A stretch of 64,000 bases of DNA from Actinorugispora endophytica (GCF_004363075.1 NZ_SNYN01000003.1:62001-126000), one strand, 5' to 3'; positions 9,179 to 17,746 are shown, counted from the stretch's first letter. A program made the numbers and translations. Notes: a model not told the origin generated them from the sequence alone.

Positions 9179-9774
9179 CGGAGTGCTCCTTTCGGGGTTC
9201 TGCGGGCGGCGGGAGGGGGTTCGGGGGGCAGGCAGGAGGCGACGTCGAGCCCGGCTCCGCGCAGCGCGCGGGCGAACCGGCCGCGCGCGCGGTGCAGCCG
9301 GACGCGTGCGGTGCCGCGCGCGCAGCCCAGCACGACCGCGATCTGCCCGGGGTCCAGCGCCTCCCACGCGGCCAGCGTCAGGACCTCCTGGTCCTTGTCG
9401 GACAGGGTCCGGAACACCCGGCCGATGTCGGCGACGGCCTGGTCCTCCCAGTCGGGGCGGGAGACCGCGGCGGCGCCCAGTTCGAGCCGGAGCCGGGCGG
9501 CGAGGGCGTTGCCGCGCCGGGCCCCGCGCCGGTGGTTGGCCAGCACCCGGCGGGCGACCCCGAAGACCCAGGGACGGGCCTGCGGGGCCGGCGGCACGTC
9601 GCCGATGCGGTTCCACACCGTGACGAAGACGTCCGCGACCAGGTCCGCGGCGGCCTCGGGATGGTCGAGACGGCGTAGCAGGTATCCGAGGACATCGCCG
9701 TAGCACGTGTCGTAGAGGGCCTCGAAGCGTGTGACGGAATCCTCCGGCGCGCTTGCCGGGGCATCGCGAGGCAC
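9175..9774 (-). CDS. RNA polymerase sigma factor, ECF (sigma-70) family
   Basis: Region 2 is visible as FEALYDTCYGDVLGYLLRRLDHPEAAADLVADVFVTVWNRIGDVP followed by PWVFGVARRVLANHRRG. Region 4 appears as LSDKDQEVLTLAAWEALDPGQIAVVLGCARGTARVRLHRAR. The GTG at 9774 is chosen because GGAGGAG lies six bases upstream and the frame before it is low-complexity; this gives 199 residues. Translationally coupled to the downstream membrane protein. Divergent from the cysteine desulfurase. The target promoters are unknown. Confidence 0.9.
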   Translation of the reverse strand: MPRDAPASAPEDSVTRFEALYDTCYGDVLGYLLRRLDHPEAAADLVADVFVTVWNRIGDVPPAPQARPWVFGVARRVLANHRRGARRGNALAARLRLELGAAAVSRPDWEDQAVADIGRVFRTLSDKDQEVLTLAAWEALDPGQIAVVLGCARGTARVRLHRARGRFARALRGAGLDVASCLPPEPPPAARRTPKGALR

Positions 9775-9971
9775 GTGGTCTCCTCCTCTGTCTCTGTGGG
9801 CGGGCCGTCCTGGGGCGCGTCCCCGGGCCGGCCGGTTCGCGAGGGCCGCCCGGGGAGGCCCGGGCGGATCGGCGCCGCAGGCGTCGTTCTGGTGGGCAGG
9901 GCCCGGAGCGCGCCCTGTACCAAGACACATGTCCGGCAGGGGGCGGAGCGTTTCACACCGTTTCGCGGTCG

Positions 9972-9977
9972 TATCCT
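9972..9977 (+). promoter_or_regulatory. Candidate -10 box (TATCCT), leaderless promoter of cysteine desulfurase
   Basis: TATCCT ends nine bases before the ATG at 9987, so the transcript would start at or beside the start codon. There is no Shine-Dalgarno sequence. Leaderless mRNAs are common in actinobacteria. Confidence 0.45.
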
Positions 9978-9986
9978 GTGATCGCC

Positions 9987-11156
9987 ATGGTGTACTTCGA
10001 TCACGCTGCCACGACCCCGGTCCGCCCCGAGGCCGTCGCCGACATGACCGCCGAGTTCGGTGCCCTCGGGAACGCGTCCGCGCTGCACGCGGCGGGCCGC
10101 CGGGCCCGGCGCGCGGTGGAGGAGTCGCGCGAGGCCGTCGCCGAGGCGCTGGGCGCCACCCCTCACGAGGTGGTGTTCACCAGCGGAGGGACCGAGGCCG
10201 ACAACCTCGCGGTCAAGGGCCTGTACTGGGCGCGCAACGGCGCGGACCCGGCGCGGCGGCGCATCCTGGTCAGCGCGGTGGAGCACCACGCGGTCCTGGA
10301 CCCGGCGCACTGGATGGCCGAGCACCAGGGCGCGGTCGTGGAGGAGCTGCCGGTCGACGGCCGCGGCCGCCTGGACCCCGGAACCCTGCGCGCGGCGATC
10401 GAGCGCGATCCGGCGAGTGTGGCCCTCGTGTCGGTGATGTGGGCCAACAACGAGGTCGGCACCGTCCAACCGGTCGCCGAGCTCGCCGCCGCCGCGGCCG
10501 AGTACGGGATCTGGTTCCACACCGACGCGGTGCAGGCGGTCGGCGTCGAGCCCGTGGACTTCGCCGCGAGCGGGGTGTCGGCGCTGACCGTGACCGGGCA
10601 CAAGCTCGGCGGTCCCGTCGGCGCGGGCGCGCTGCTGCTGGCCAGGGGGGTGGACCCGGTCCCGGTGCTGCACGGTGGCGGCCAGGAGCGCGAGGTGCGC
10701 TCGGGCACCCTGATGACCCCGCTGCTGCGCGGCTTCGCCACGGCGGTGCGCCTGGCCGCGGCCGAGCGCGTCGAGCACGCGGCCGAACTCGCGACGCTGC
10801 GCGACGAGCTGGTGGAGGCGGTGCGGGCGGTGGTGCCCGACGCCAGACTCAACGGCCACCCCACCGACCGCCTGGCGGGCAACGCGAACATCGGCTTCCC
10901 CGGGTGCGAGGGCGACGCGCTGCTGATGCTGCTGGACGCCCAGGGCATCGAGTGCTCCACCGGCTCGGCCTGCTCGGCCGGGGTCTCCCAGGCCAGCCAC
11001 GTCCTGCTCGCCCTGGGCGCGGACCCCGACACCGCGCGGGACTCCCTGCGGTTCTCCCTGGGGCGCGGCTCCACCCGGGCCGACGTCAAGACCCTGGCCG
11101 AGGCCATCGGCCCGGCCGTGGAGCGCGCCCGCGCGGCCCGCGCCAAGCGCCGCTAG
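9987..11156 (+). CDS. Cysteine desulfurase (NifS/IscS family)
   Basis: PLP enzyme that removes sulfur from cysteine as a persulfide. The 389-residue product shows YFDHAATTPVRPEA at the N-terminus, the PLP lysine in TGHKLGG (Lys206), a His for cofactor stacking (EHHAVL) and the active-site cysteine in CSTGSACSAG (Cys329). An upstream in-frame GTG at 9978 is an alternative start. mnmA lies 1.35 kb downstream, so this enzyme is the likely sulfur donor for tRNA 2-thiouridine, and possibly for iron-sulfur clusters. Confidence 0.94.
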   Translation: MVYFDHAATTPVRPEAVADMTAEFGALGNASALHAAGRRARRAVEESREAVAEALGATPHEVVFTSGGTEADNLAVKGLYWARNGADPARRRILVSAVEHHAVLDPAHWMAEHQGAVVEELPVDGRGRLDPGTLRAAIERDPASVALVSVMWANNEVGTVQPVAELAAAAAEYGIWFHTDAVQAVGVEPVDFAASGVSALTVTGHKLGGPVGAGALLLARGVDPVPVLHGGGQEREVRSGTLMTPLLRGFATAVRLAAAERVEHAAELATLRDELVEAVRAVVPDARLNGHPTDRLAGNANIGFPGCEGDALLMLLDAQGIECSTGSACSAGVSQASHVLLALGADPDTARDSLRFSLGRGSTRADVKTLAEAIGPAVERARAARAKRR

Positions 11157-11170
11157 CGCCCCGCGCCGGT

Positions 11171-11244
11171 TTCCCGCCGATCGTGGCCTTCTCGGGGTCT
11201 CGACCGCCTCCGAGACCCCGAAAAGGCCACGATCGGCGGGGAAA
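11171..11244. repeat. Palindromic intergenic repeat, copy A (bidirectional terminator-like hairpin)
   Basis: Arms 11171-11202 and 11211-11244 pair with one mismatch and one extra base. They contain the core gatcgtggccttctcggggtc, shared with copies at 45.0, 51.6 and 55.0 kb. It lies between convergent genes. Confidence 0.85.
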
Positions 11245-11261
11245 ACACCACGGACCGGACG

Positions 11262-12407
11262 CTAGCGGTCCAGTTGGCGCCTGATGGGACGGAGGATCTG
11301 GTCGATGGTGCTCCAGTCGGGGTCCAGGGCGCTGGTGATCTGGACCTTTCCCTCGGACCAGCCGCGCGCGGCCTTCTCGAACTCGGGAAGGACGCCCGAC
11401 TCGGGGTCCAGGTAGAAGTGGAAGGTCCGCTGCCCGCCGACGGTCTGCTGGGCGAACAGGGCGCCGTTCGCGCCGAGCAGCTCGCGCAGGCCCAGGGCGT
11501 AGGCGTCCAGGGCGGAGGCGGAGGAGCCGGCGGGCAGCCGGTCCTCGTCGCTCTCGCCGTAGGCCGTCGTGACCTGCACGTACAAGGAGAGCGCGGGGTA
11601 GTCGCGCCGGTGCAGCGGGTGCCGCGCCGTGATCTGGAGGGCGCCGCGCAGCGGTATCCGGCCCTGGAAGGTCACCCAGCCGCCACTGGCGCCCACACCG
11701 GACAGCTGCTGCACCACCGAGGGGATCGAGGTGGGCGGCAGGGGGTCCAAGGGCTTCTCCACCAGCGGGTTCACCGAGGAGACCCAGCGCACGAAGTCGT
11801 CCTCGCCCAGGGCCAGCATCGCCACGTGCTCGGAGACCCCGCGCTGGACCTCCTCGGGCAGGAACATGAAGTCGGGGTGGTAGACGCCGATCTCGATCCG
11901 CCCGCTGGCGTGGTCCACGCGCAGCGCCACCGACGTGTGCGACAGGTCCAGTTCGTGGTCGTCCCAGGTCGTCGGCCGGACGAGCCCGGTGTGGTCCGCG
12001 GGGACGGCCGGGAAGAACGTCCAGTCGGCGTCCGGCGGCGCGGCCCGGTACCAGCGCTCCGCCAGGACGCGGGCGTCGTCGTCGGCTCCGGCCGACAGGG
12101 TCAGCGCGTAGGAGGCGCTCGCCGAGGCGGGCGCGTCCAGGCGGGCGAACAGCGCGTCGGGGTCGTCGAAGGAGGCGGTCAGGTCGATCGGGTCCGGGGT
12201 CGGCGCGCGGGACACCTCCCAGCGGAGGTTCGGGTGGATGCGCCGGACGCGTTCGCCGAGCAGTTCGGAGGTCTCGTCGGGCACGGGTGTCCCCGCGTCG
12301 ACGGACGACGCCAGGGCGTCGCGGAGGTCGGCCCACTGGGACCAGAAGCCGTCGACGGCGACGGCGGTTTCGGAGTCGGCTGGGCGGCGGCGACGGAACA
12401 GAGCCAT
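11262..12407 (-). CDS. DUF695-like protein of unknown function
   Basis: A soluble protein of 381 residues with no signal peptide or membrane helix. The N-terminus is basic (MALFRRRRPADSE). The C-terminal third, with YPALSLYVQVTTAYGESDEDRLP, then LRELLGANGALFAQQTVGGQRTFHFYLDPES, has the shape of the DUF695 family. The assignment rests on general resemblance. No catalytic residues can be named. It is convergent with the cysteine desulfurase and divergent from mnmA, splitting that functional pair. Confidence 0.7.
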   Translation of the reverse strand: MALFRRRRPADSETAVAVDGFWSQWADLRDALASSVDAGTPVPDETSELLGERVRRIHPNLRWEVSRAPTPDPIDLTASFDDPDALFARLDAPASASASYALTLSAGADDDARVLAERWYRAAPPDADWTFFPAVPADHTGLVRPTTWDDHELDLSHTSVALRVDHASGRIEIGVYHPDFMFLPEEVQRGVSEHVAMLALGEDDFVRWVSSVNPLVEKPLDPLPPTSIPSVVQQLSGVGASGGWVTFQGRIPLRGALQITARHPLHRRDYPALSLYVQVTTAYGESDEDRLPAGSSASALDAYALGLRELLGANGALFAQQTVGGQRTFHFYLDPESGVLPEFEKAARGWSEGKVQITSALDPDWSTIDQILRPIRRQLDR

Positions 12408-12490
12408 GTCCTGATTTTCGCAGAGTCCGGGGGTGCTCTCCGCAGGGGACCGCGTCGGGATCCCGGTAGGGAGTGGTTCCGGTGAGCGCT

Positions 12491-12496
12491 TAGGCT
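12491..12496 (+). promoter_or_regulatory. Candidate -10 box (TAGGCT), leaderless promoter of mnmA
   Basis: TAGGCT ends nine bases before the mnmA ATG. No ribosome binding site is present between them, which suggests a leaderless transcript. Confidence 0.45.
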
Positions 12497-12505
12497 TGGA
12501 CTGTT

Positions 12506-13591
12506 ATGACTTTGCGAGTACTGGCCGCCATGTCCGGCGGCGTGGATTCCGCGGTGGCCGCCGCGCGTGCCGCCGAGGCGGGCCATGATGTCACCGGCGT
12601 GCACCTCGCGCTGTCCAAGAACCCGCAGTCCTACCGCACGGGCGCGCGCGGCTGCTGCACCGTCGAGGACTCCCGGGACGCGCGCAGGGCCGCCGACGTG
12701 ATCGGCATCCCCTTCTACGTCTGGGACATGGCCGAGGAGTTCGACCGGGAGGTCGTACAGGACTTCGTCGCCGAGTACGCGGCCGGCCGCACCCCCAACC
12801 CGTGCCTGCGGTGCAACGAGAAGATCAAGTTCGAGGCCGTCCTGGAGCGCGCGGTCGCGCTCGGTTTCGACGCGGTCTGCACCGGCCACCACGTGCGGCT
12901 GGAGGACGGCAGGCTGCGCCGCAGCGTCGACTACGCCAAGGACCAGTCCTACGTGCTGGCGGTGCTCGACCGGGAGCAGATCGCGCACTCGATGTTCCCG
13001 CTCGGCGACTGCACCAAGGCCGAGGTGCGCGCCGAGGCCGACCGCCGCGGTCTGGCGGTGGCCGACAAGCCGGACAGCCACGACATCTGCTTCATCGCCG
13101 ACGGCGACACCGCGGGTTTCCTCAACCGCAGGCTCGGCAGCGAGCCCGGCCCCATCGTGGACGAGTCCGGGGAGGTGCTGGGCAGCCACGACGGCGCGCA
13201 CGCCTTCACCGTGGGCCAGCGCAAGGGCCTCAACCTCGGCGGCGCGGTCAACCGGCGGTACGTGCTCTCGATCGAGCCGGTGAGCAACACCGTGACCGTC
13301 GGCTCGCGCGACGCCCTCGCGGTGGACCGCATCACCGCCGAGCGCCCGGTGTGGTCCGGCTGCGAGCCGCCCGCCGAGCCGACGGCGTTCACCGTCCAGC
13401 TCCGCGCCCACGGAGAGGTGCACGGCTGCCGGGCCCACGAGCGCGACGGCCGGCTGGAGATCGTCCTCGACGAGCCCGCCACCGGGGTGGCCCGGGGGCA
13501 GGCGGCGGTGCTCTACGACGGCGACGTGGTGATGGGGTCGGCGACGATCTCGGCGACGTCCCGCGTGGGCGAGGCGGCCGCGGCGGGCTGA
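12506..13591 (+). CDS. mnmA: tRNA-specific 2-thiouridylase MnmA
   Basis: ATP-dependent enzyme that thiolates U34 at C2 in tRNA-Lys, -Glu and -Gln. The 361-residue product has the PP-loop SGGVDS (10-15), the catalytic cysteine pair in NPCLRCN (Cys100) and DICFI (Cys195), and the TGHH motif near 126. Its substrates include the class of tRNAs encoded at 53.3-53.7 kb. It takes sulfur, directly or through relay proteins, from the upstream desulfurase. In related genomes the MetE-like gene and ligA normally follow closely; here about 4 kb intervene. Confidence 0.96.
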   Translation: MTLRVLAAMSGGVDSAVAAARAAEAGHDVTGVHLALSKNPQSYRTGARGCCTVEDSRDARRAADVIGIPFYVWDMAEEFDREVVQDFVAEYAAGRTPNPCLRCNEKIKFEAVLERAVALGFDAVCTGHHVRLEDGRLRRSVDYAKDQSYVLAVLDREQIAHSMFPLGDCTKAEVRAEADRRGLAVADKPDSHDICFIADGDTAGFLNRRLGSEPGPIVDESGEVLGSHDGAHAFTVGQRKGLNLGGAVNRRYVLSIEPVSNTVTVGSRDALAVDRITAERPVWSGCEPPAEPTAFTVQLRAHGEVHGCRAHERDGRLEIVLDEPATGVARGQAAVLYDGDVVMGSATISATSRVGEAAAAG

Positions 13592-13619
13592 CCGATTCAC
13601 CCCCCTCCGTCGCGCCAAG

Positions 13620-13638
13620 TTAGGTTAGGCATAGCATA
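13620..13638 (+). promoter_or_regulatory. Candidate iron box (DmdR/IdeR type) before the DedA-like gene
   Basis: TTAGGTTAGGCATAGCATA matches the iron-box consensus TTAGGTTAGGCTAACCTAA at 14 of 19 positions. The left half is perfect and the right half degenerate. It lies 70 bases before the next start codon. Confidence 0.4.
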
Positions 13639-13708
13639 GTTCTGCCTTGGGGCGCGTCGCCCGGAACGGTCCGGGAGGCGTGCCCAACCCCGCGTCGGGA
13701 GGACCGTG

Positions 13709-14230
13709 ATGCCGTACGAGTTCCTGGAGGGGCGCCCGTTCTGGGTGGTCTACTTCTCCCTGCTCGGCATCGTCTTCGCCAGAGCCCAGGCGACCTACTG
13801 GATCGGGCGGGGACTCGGCGCGGGCGTGCACCGCTCCGGGTTCGCCGAGCGGATCGGCCCCAGGCTGGCCAGGGCCGAGGGCCTCGTCAACCGCTTCGGA
13901 CCGCCCGCTGTCACCCTCTCCTTCATGACGGTCGGCATCCAGACGGCGGTGAACCTCGCCGCCGGGGGCGTGCGGATGAGGTTCCCGCGCTACCTCGTCG
14001 CGATGTTCCTGGGCTGCCTGATCTGGGCGGCGATCTACAGCCTCGGCGGAATGGCGGTCCTGGCCGCGTGGTGGAGCCTGTTCCTGCGCTCGCCGCTCCT
14101 GGCGCTCGCCGTCGTCGCGGCGACCGCCGCGGCCGTCACCGGCCTCCTGTGGTGGCGCCGCCGCCGCAGGGCCGCGACCGACCCCGGGGCCGCCCCGGAA
14201 CGGTCGGAACCGGTCTCCGCCGCCGAGTAG
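13709..14230 (+). CDS. DedA/VTT-domain family membrane protein
   Basis: A 173-residue integral membrane protein with four to five hydrophobic segments. The VTT-type signature region is seen as FGPPAVTLSFMTVGIQTAVNLAAGGVRMRFPRYLVAMFLGCLIWAAIYSLGG split over residues 68-120. Known DedA relatives act in lipid flipping or membrane homeostasis. ATG 13709 is chosen over GTG 13706 because GGGAGGA is correctly spaced from it. The iron-box candidate upstream hints at iron-dependent expression. Its C-terminus is a short basic then acidic tail. Confidence 0.75.
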   Translation: MPYEFLEGRPFWVVYFSLLGIVFARAQATYWIGRGLGAGVHRSGFAERIGPRLARAEGLVNRFGPPAVTLSFMTVGIQTAVNLAAGGVRMRFPRYLVAMFLGCLIWAAIYSLGGMAVLAAWWSLFLRSPLLALAVVAATAAAVTGLLWWRRRRRAATDPGAAPERSEPVSAAE

Positions 14231-14501
14231 GCCGGGGCCGGGGCGGTGGCTCCGAGCGGCCTCCGCCACGCCGGAGACGGCCCTCCGGTTGGCCGAATGA
14301 GGCCACCGAAGGCCCTTTGAGCAGGAGATCCGTCCGGGTCGTCCCGTTCTGCGTGTGGTGTCGGACGGAAAGCCACCGTCCCCTCTTTTTTGAGGATGGA
14401 TATCCGGTCGGGGCTCGGCGATGCTCGGGATTCGAACGGCTCGGCGACGTGCTGTAACGGCCGTGGTCCGCTGTCCCCCGATCGGAGAGGCCCCACCGCG
14501 C
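14231..14501. other. Upstream region of the vWA/PP2C/kinase operon
   Basis: Contains a weak hairpin after the DedA-like stop, an AT-rich stretch near 14380 (ctcttttttgagga), and GGAGAGG about ten bases before the vWA ATG. A short tRNA T-loop-like motif is discussed under rejected items. Confidence 0.35.
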
Positions 14502-15179
14502 ATGCAGGGTTTGACCTACGGTGTCGACATCGTCTTCTGCATCGATGCCACCGGCAGCATGTATCCCATCATCGACCGGGTCAAGGAAAGCGCTTTGCGC
14601 TTCCATGAAGACCTGCGACGGGTGATGGATGACAAAAGCAAGAGCATCGACTCGCTGAGGGTTCGGGCCGTGGTCTACCGCGACTACTACTTCGACGACC
14701 TCTCCAAGGCGATGGAGGCCTCGGAATTCTTCTCGCTGCCGCAGCAGGCATCGGACTTCTCCCGCTTCGTCGACGGCATCACGGCGACCGGTGGCGGTGA
14801 CGAGCCGGAGAACGGCCTGGAGGCGCTGGCTGTGGCGATGCGCTCGAACTGGGCCGTCGACAGCGACAAGCGCCGCCAGATCATCGTGGTCTGGACCGAT
14901 GCCAGTGTCCATCCGCTGGAGAGGAAGGCCGGAAGTAAGCCCGAGGGCTACCCCGAGGACCTTCCCGCCGACTTCGACGCGTTGACCGACATGTGGGAAG
15001 GCCAGGAGCACATGGACCCCAACGCCAAACGGCTGATCGTTTACGCGCCGGACGCGCTGGGCTGGACCGAGATCGCCAACCACTGGGAGAACGTCATCCA
15101 CTTTCCCTCGCAGGGAGGCAAGGGGCTGGAGGAGGTCGACTACTCCACGATCCTCGACACCATCGCCAACAGCATCTGA
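14502..15179 (+). CDS. von Willebrand factor A domain protein (first gene of vWA/PP2C/kinase operon)
   Basis: A 225-residue protein made almost entirely of one vWA domain, with no signal or membrane segment, so cytosolic. The MIDAS metal site begins DIVFCIDATGSM (Asp15, Ser19). The third-strand acidic motif appears as GGGDEPENGLEAL and the later strand as IIVVWTDASVH. The family normally mediates metal-dependent protein contacts. ATG 14502 is chosen because GGAGAGG precedes it and homology-like sequence starts at YGVDIVF; an in-frame ATG at 14421 is less likely. Sixteen bases separate it from the PP2C gene. The GC content of the operon is visibly lower than its neighbours. Confidence 0.88.
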   Translation: MQGLTYGVDIVFCIDATGSMYPIIDRVKESALRFHEDLRRVMDDKSKSIDSLRVRAVVYRDYYFDDLSKAMEASEFFSLPQQASDFSRFVDGITATGGGDEPENGLEALAVAMRSNWAVDSDKRRQIIVVWTDASVHPLERKAGSKPEGYPEDLPADFDALTDMWEGQEHMDPNAKRLIVYAPDALGWTEIANHWENVIHFPSQGGKGLEEVDYSTILDTIANSI

Positions 15180-15195
15180 AGGCCGGTCCGAATCG

Positions 15196-16254
15196 ATGGT
15201 GATGCGACGGCTGCACTTGACGATCCAGATCGACAGGGAGGGGTCGAGGGAAGACGCGCCACCGCTGTGCGAGGCCATCGGGAGGACAACGGTCCTCGGT
15301 GTCTTCGACGGTCTCGGCGGGGCCGGCGCGGTGGGCTACCAGACCCCGAACGGGACGTTCAGTGGAGCCTACCTGGCGTCCCGCAGAGTCAGAAGCTCTG
15401 TCCGAGAGTGGTCGTACGAGGTTCTCCGCTCAGGGGAGATACCCCCCGACGCGGGCTCAAGGCTGGAACAGCGCATCAGGAAGGACCTGAACGAGTACTC
15501 CAGGTCGCTGCGGCCTTCAGGAAGCCGGTTGCGCAGTTCGATGCTGCGGACCCTGCCCACCACGTTGACGGTGCTCGCCGTGTCGGAGGTTGGGAGGCCG
15601 GAGCCGGAGGTCGGGAACAGCGCTGACGGCCTTCCATCGAAAGTCGTCTGCCGGTATTTCTGGGCCGGGGACTCGCGAGGCTACCTCCTGTCTCCGGATG
15701 CCGGACTCCAGCAGTTGACCCGAGACCACCTCAAAGGGTCCCCCGACGCCTACGAGAACCTCTCCGCCGACTCCCCCCTGTCCAACTGCGTCTGCGCGGA
15801 CCGTCCCTTCCGCCTGTCCGAAGCCTCCGTCAACGGAAGGACTGCGGCCGTGTTTCTCGCGGCTACGGACGGCTGTTTCGGTTACCTGCAGAGCCCGGTC
15901 CTTTTCGAGGGGCTGCTCCTCGATACCCTGGCGGATTCCGACTCCGTCGGCGAGTGGCAGGACCGCCTCACGGCTGAAGTGGACCGGACCACCGGGGACG
16001 ACGCCACGCTTTCCGCGGTCGGTGTCGGTTTCTCCGGATTTCAGCAGATGAAGGAGTCCTTCGCGGTGCGGCGCGAACGGGTAGAGGACAGGGTCGGACC
16101 GCTTCGCGTGAGACAGGCCAGGCGCGACGAGCTTCGGTCGGAGGCCGAAGCGGCGGAGAAGGAGTACTCCGAAGCACTCCGCACCTCGTGGGACGAGTAC
16201 CGGAAGTCGTACGAAGCGATCCTCCCCTCCGAAGGGCTGGGAGGAACCTCGTGA
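15196..16254 (+). CDS. PP2C-family Ser/Thr phosphatase-like protein with C-terminal coiled coil
   Basis: Likely reverses phosphorylation by the kinase encoded directly downstream. In 352 residues the PP2C metal-site motifs are recognisable: VFDGLGGAG (36-44), WAGDSRGYLL (156-164), LAATDGCFGY (221-230) and TTGDDATLSAV (265-275). These supply the conserved aspartates, so activity is plausible. Residues from about 285 on are charged and helical (RRERVEDRV to EAEAAEKEYSEAL), probably a coiled coil for partner binding. The GTG of the kinase overlaps its stop, showing tight coupling. Confidence 0.85.
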   Translation: MVMRRLHLTIQIDREGSREDAPPLCEAIGRTTVLGVFDGLGGAGAVGYQTPNGTFSGAYLASRRVRSSVREWSYEVLRSGEIPPDAGSRLEQRIRKDLNEYSRSLRPSGSRLRSSMLRTLPTTLTVLAVSEVGRPEPEVGNSADGLPSKVVCRYFWAGDSRGYLLSPDAGLQQLTRDHLKGSPDAYENLSADSPLSNCVCADRPFRLSEASVNGRTAAVFLAATDGCFGYLQSPVLFEGLLLDTLADSDSVGEWQDRLTAEVDRTTGDDATLSAVGVGFSGFQQMKESFAVRRERVEDRVGPLRVRQARRDELRSEAEAAEKEYSEALRTSWDEYRKSYEAILPSEGLGGTS

Positions 16255-17330
16255 GCAGGTCCGTCGGGGGGTACCGGATCACCACCGACTTCACCACCGC
16301 GGGAGGGGGTCAGTGCCGATGGGCCTTCGCGGTCCGTGACGGTGACGAGTACTTCCTCAAGGAGTTCCTGGCACCCACGTATCCGATCCCCGAATCACCG
16401 GGTTCCGCCACGACGAAGGAGCGCAAGCTTCGGAAGTGCGAGAAGTTCGAGGAGCACCACCAGTCTGTCACCAGTGCTCTGGCCCCCCTTTCCAAAACGG
16501 GCGGGAACCTGGTCACCACGCGCGACTTCTTCCGGGAAGGGGCGAAGTACTACAAGGTGACGGAGAAGGTCGACGTCACCTCGCTCTCCCCGCGGATGAT
16601 CTCCCGTGAGCCGGTGGAGCGCAGGATCCTCGTTCTGCTCACGGTCGCCCACTCCTTGGAGATCCTGCACAGAGCAGGTCTGGTCCACGGAGACCTCAAA
16701 CCCGAGAACATCCTCATCAAGGAGACCGCCAAGGGGTACTACGCCGCCAAACTGATCGACTTCGACAACGCCTTCTTCTCCGGCCGACCGGTCCCGCCGG
16801 AGGACATGGTCGGGGACCCCAACTACTACTCGCCCGAGATCTTCGGCTACTTCAATGGGGGCGTCACGGGGGAGCGGTTGACGACGGCCTCGGACGTCTT
16901 CGCGTTGGGCCTGGTCGCCGCGCTTTTCCTGACCGGCCGGGGGGCGGCCTTCGAATCGGTGGCGGATGCCGGACGCTACCCGGGTGAACTCCGCGGAGCC
17001 GGTGCGGACTGCTCCACGGGCCTGCGACGGACGGCCCGGGCCGACGCTCTGATCCAGAGGATGCTGTCCGCGGACCCGGATGAGCGGCCGACCGCTCTCC
17101 AGGTCTTCGACGGGCTCAAGGAGCTCCGCACGGAGGCCAAGCGGACCGGCGGGTGGCCGAGGGAAACGGAGTCCGAGGGGCCCTCGACCGGACGCCGACT
17201 GCGAGGAAAGCTGCTGGAGGCGGCCGCCCCGGAGCCGGACGCGCCGAAGCACGCCGCGTCCGGAGCATCGGGGGAAGGCGGCCGGCTGCGCGGTAGCCTG
17301 CTCCGCGGGCGGGACTCCTCGTCCGCATGA
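16251..17330 (+). CDS. Atypical Ser/Thr protein kinase (HGD...DFD) of the vWA/PP2C operon
   Basis: A 359-residue cytosolic kinase. Motifs: candidate ATP-binding Lys37 (EYFLKEF), HGDLKPEN (146-153) with Gly in place of the usual Arg of HRD, DFD (170-172) in place of DFG, and SPE in the activation segment (NYYSPEIFG). The Gly-rich loop is unusual (TTAGGGQCRW). Asp148, Lys150, Asn153 and Asp170 are all kept, so catalysis is likely. The tail (about 290-359) is low-complexity and has two similar basic repeats (RRLRGKLLE and GRLRGSLLR). No membrane helix; membrane attachment may come from the next gene. Confidence 0.87.
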   Translation: MSRSVGGYRITTDFTTAGGGQCRWAFAVRDGDEYFLKEFLAPTYPIPESPGSATTKERKLRKCEKFEEHHQSVTSALAPLSKTGGNLVTTRDFFREGAKYYKVTEKVDVTSLSPRMISREPVERRILVLLTVAHSLEILHRAGLVHGDLKPENILIKETAKGYYAAKLIDFDNAFFSGRPVPPEDMVGDPNYYSPEIFGYFNGGVTGERLTTASDVFALGLVAALFLTGRGAAFESVADAGRYPGELRGAGADCSTGLRRTARADALIQRMLSADPDERPTALQVFDGLKELRTEAKRTGGWPRETESEGPSTGRRLRGKLLEAAAPEPDAPKHAASGASGEGGRLRGSLLRGRDSSSA

Positions 17331-17746
17331 ACAAGAGCTGCGCCGTCTGCGAGACCCTCAACCCCAGGCGCGCGTTTCGTTGCGCGGTCTGTGACGAGCG
17401 GCTCGAGGACGGGACACCCGCCTCCGCGGCTCTGCCAGCGACGGCCGAAGCAGGAGCACCGGGCGGGTCCGTGCTCTCCGAGGCCTCGGGGAGGAAGACC
17501 GAGTCCAGGCCGCTGGGCGAGCTCATCGGGGAGTACCCCTGGTACGGCCGGATCGTCATATGGCCGATCGTGGTGGTTCTCTTGGCCGTCCTCCTGTCCT
17601 TGATGGCGGTGTGGGGGGTTCTCGGATGGCTCTGGCGAGCCAGATGGGTCATCCTCCTCCTCGTGTTCTCCTTCCTGGTCGTCCTCTCGGGCCTGGCCGT
17701 CCTCTGGGAATCCTCGGTGATCTATGAGAGGTCCGGCGTGCCCTAA
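17327..17746 (+). CDS. Zinc-ribbon protein with two membrane helices (fourth gene of vWA/PP2C/kinase operon)
   Basis: A 139-residue protein. An N-terminal zinc ribbon (Cys5, Cys8, Cys19, Cys22 in CAVC and CAVC) is followed by a 40-residue flexible linker and two closely spaced hydrophobic helices (about 85-105 and 108-128) with a short tail. The ATG overlaps the kinase stop (ATGA). It could tether the kinase or phosphatase to the membrane or act as their substrate or sensor. This is inference from gene coupling and architecture. Its stop codon TAA forms part of the candidate -10 box of the next gene. Confidence 0.8.
   Translation: MNKSCAVCETLNPRRAFRCAVCDERLEDGTPASAALPATAEAGAPGGSVLSEASGRKTESRPLGELIGEYPWYGRIVIWPIVVVLLAVLLSLMAVWGVLGWLWRARWVILLLVFSFLVVLSGLAVLWESSVIYERSGVP

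Noticed and set aside
14428-14455. tRNA T-loop-like motif (gggattcgaacgg, reverse of ccgttcgaatccc) before the vWA operon, suggesting an att site.
   Set aside because: The flanking bases do not form a T-stem or acceptor stem, there is no second copy at the operon's far end, and no integrase is nearby.
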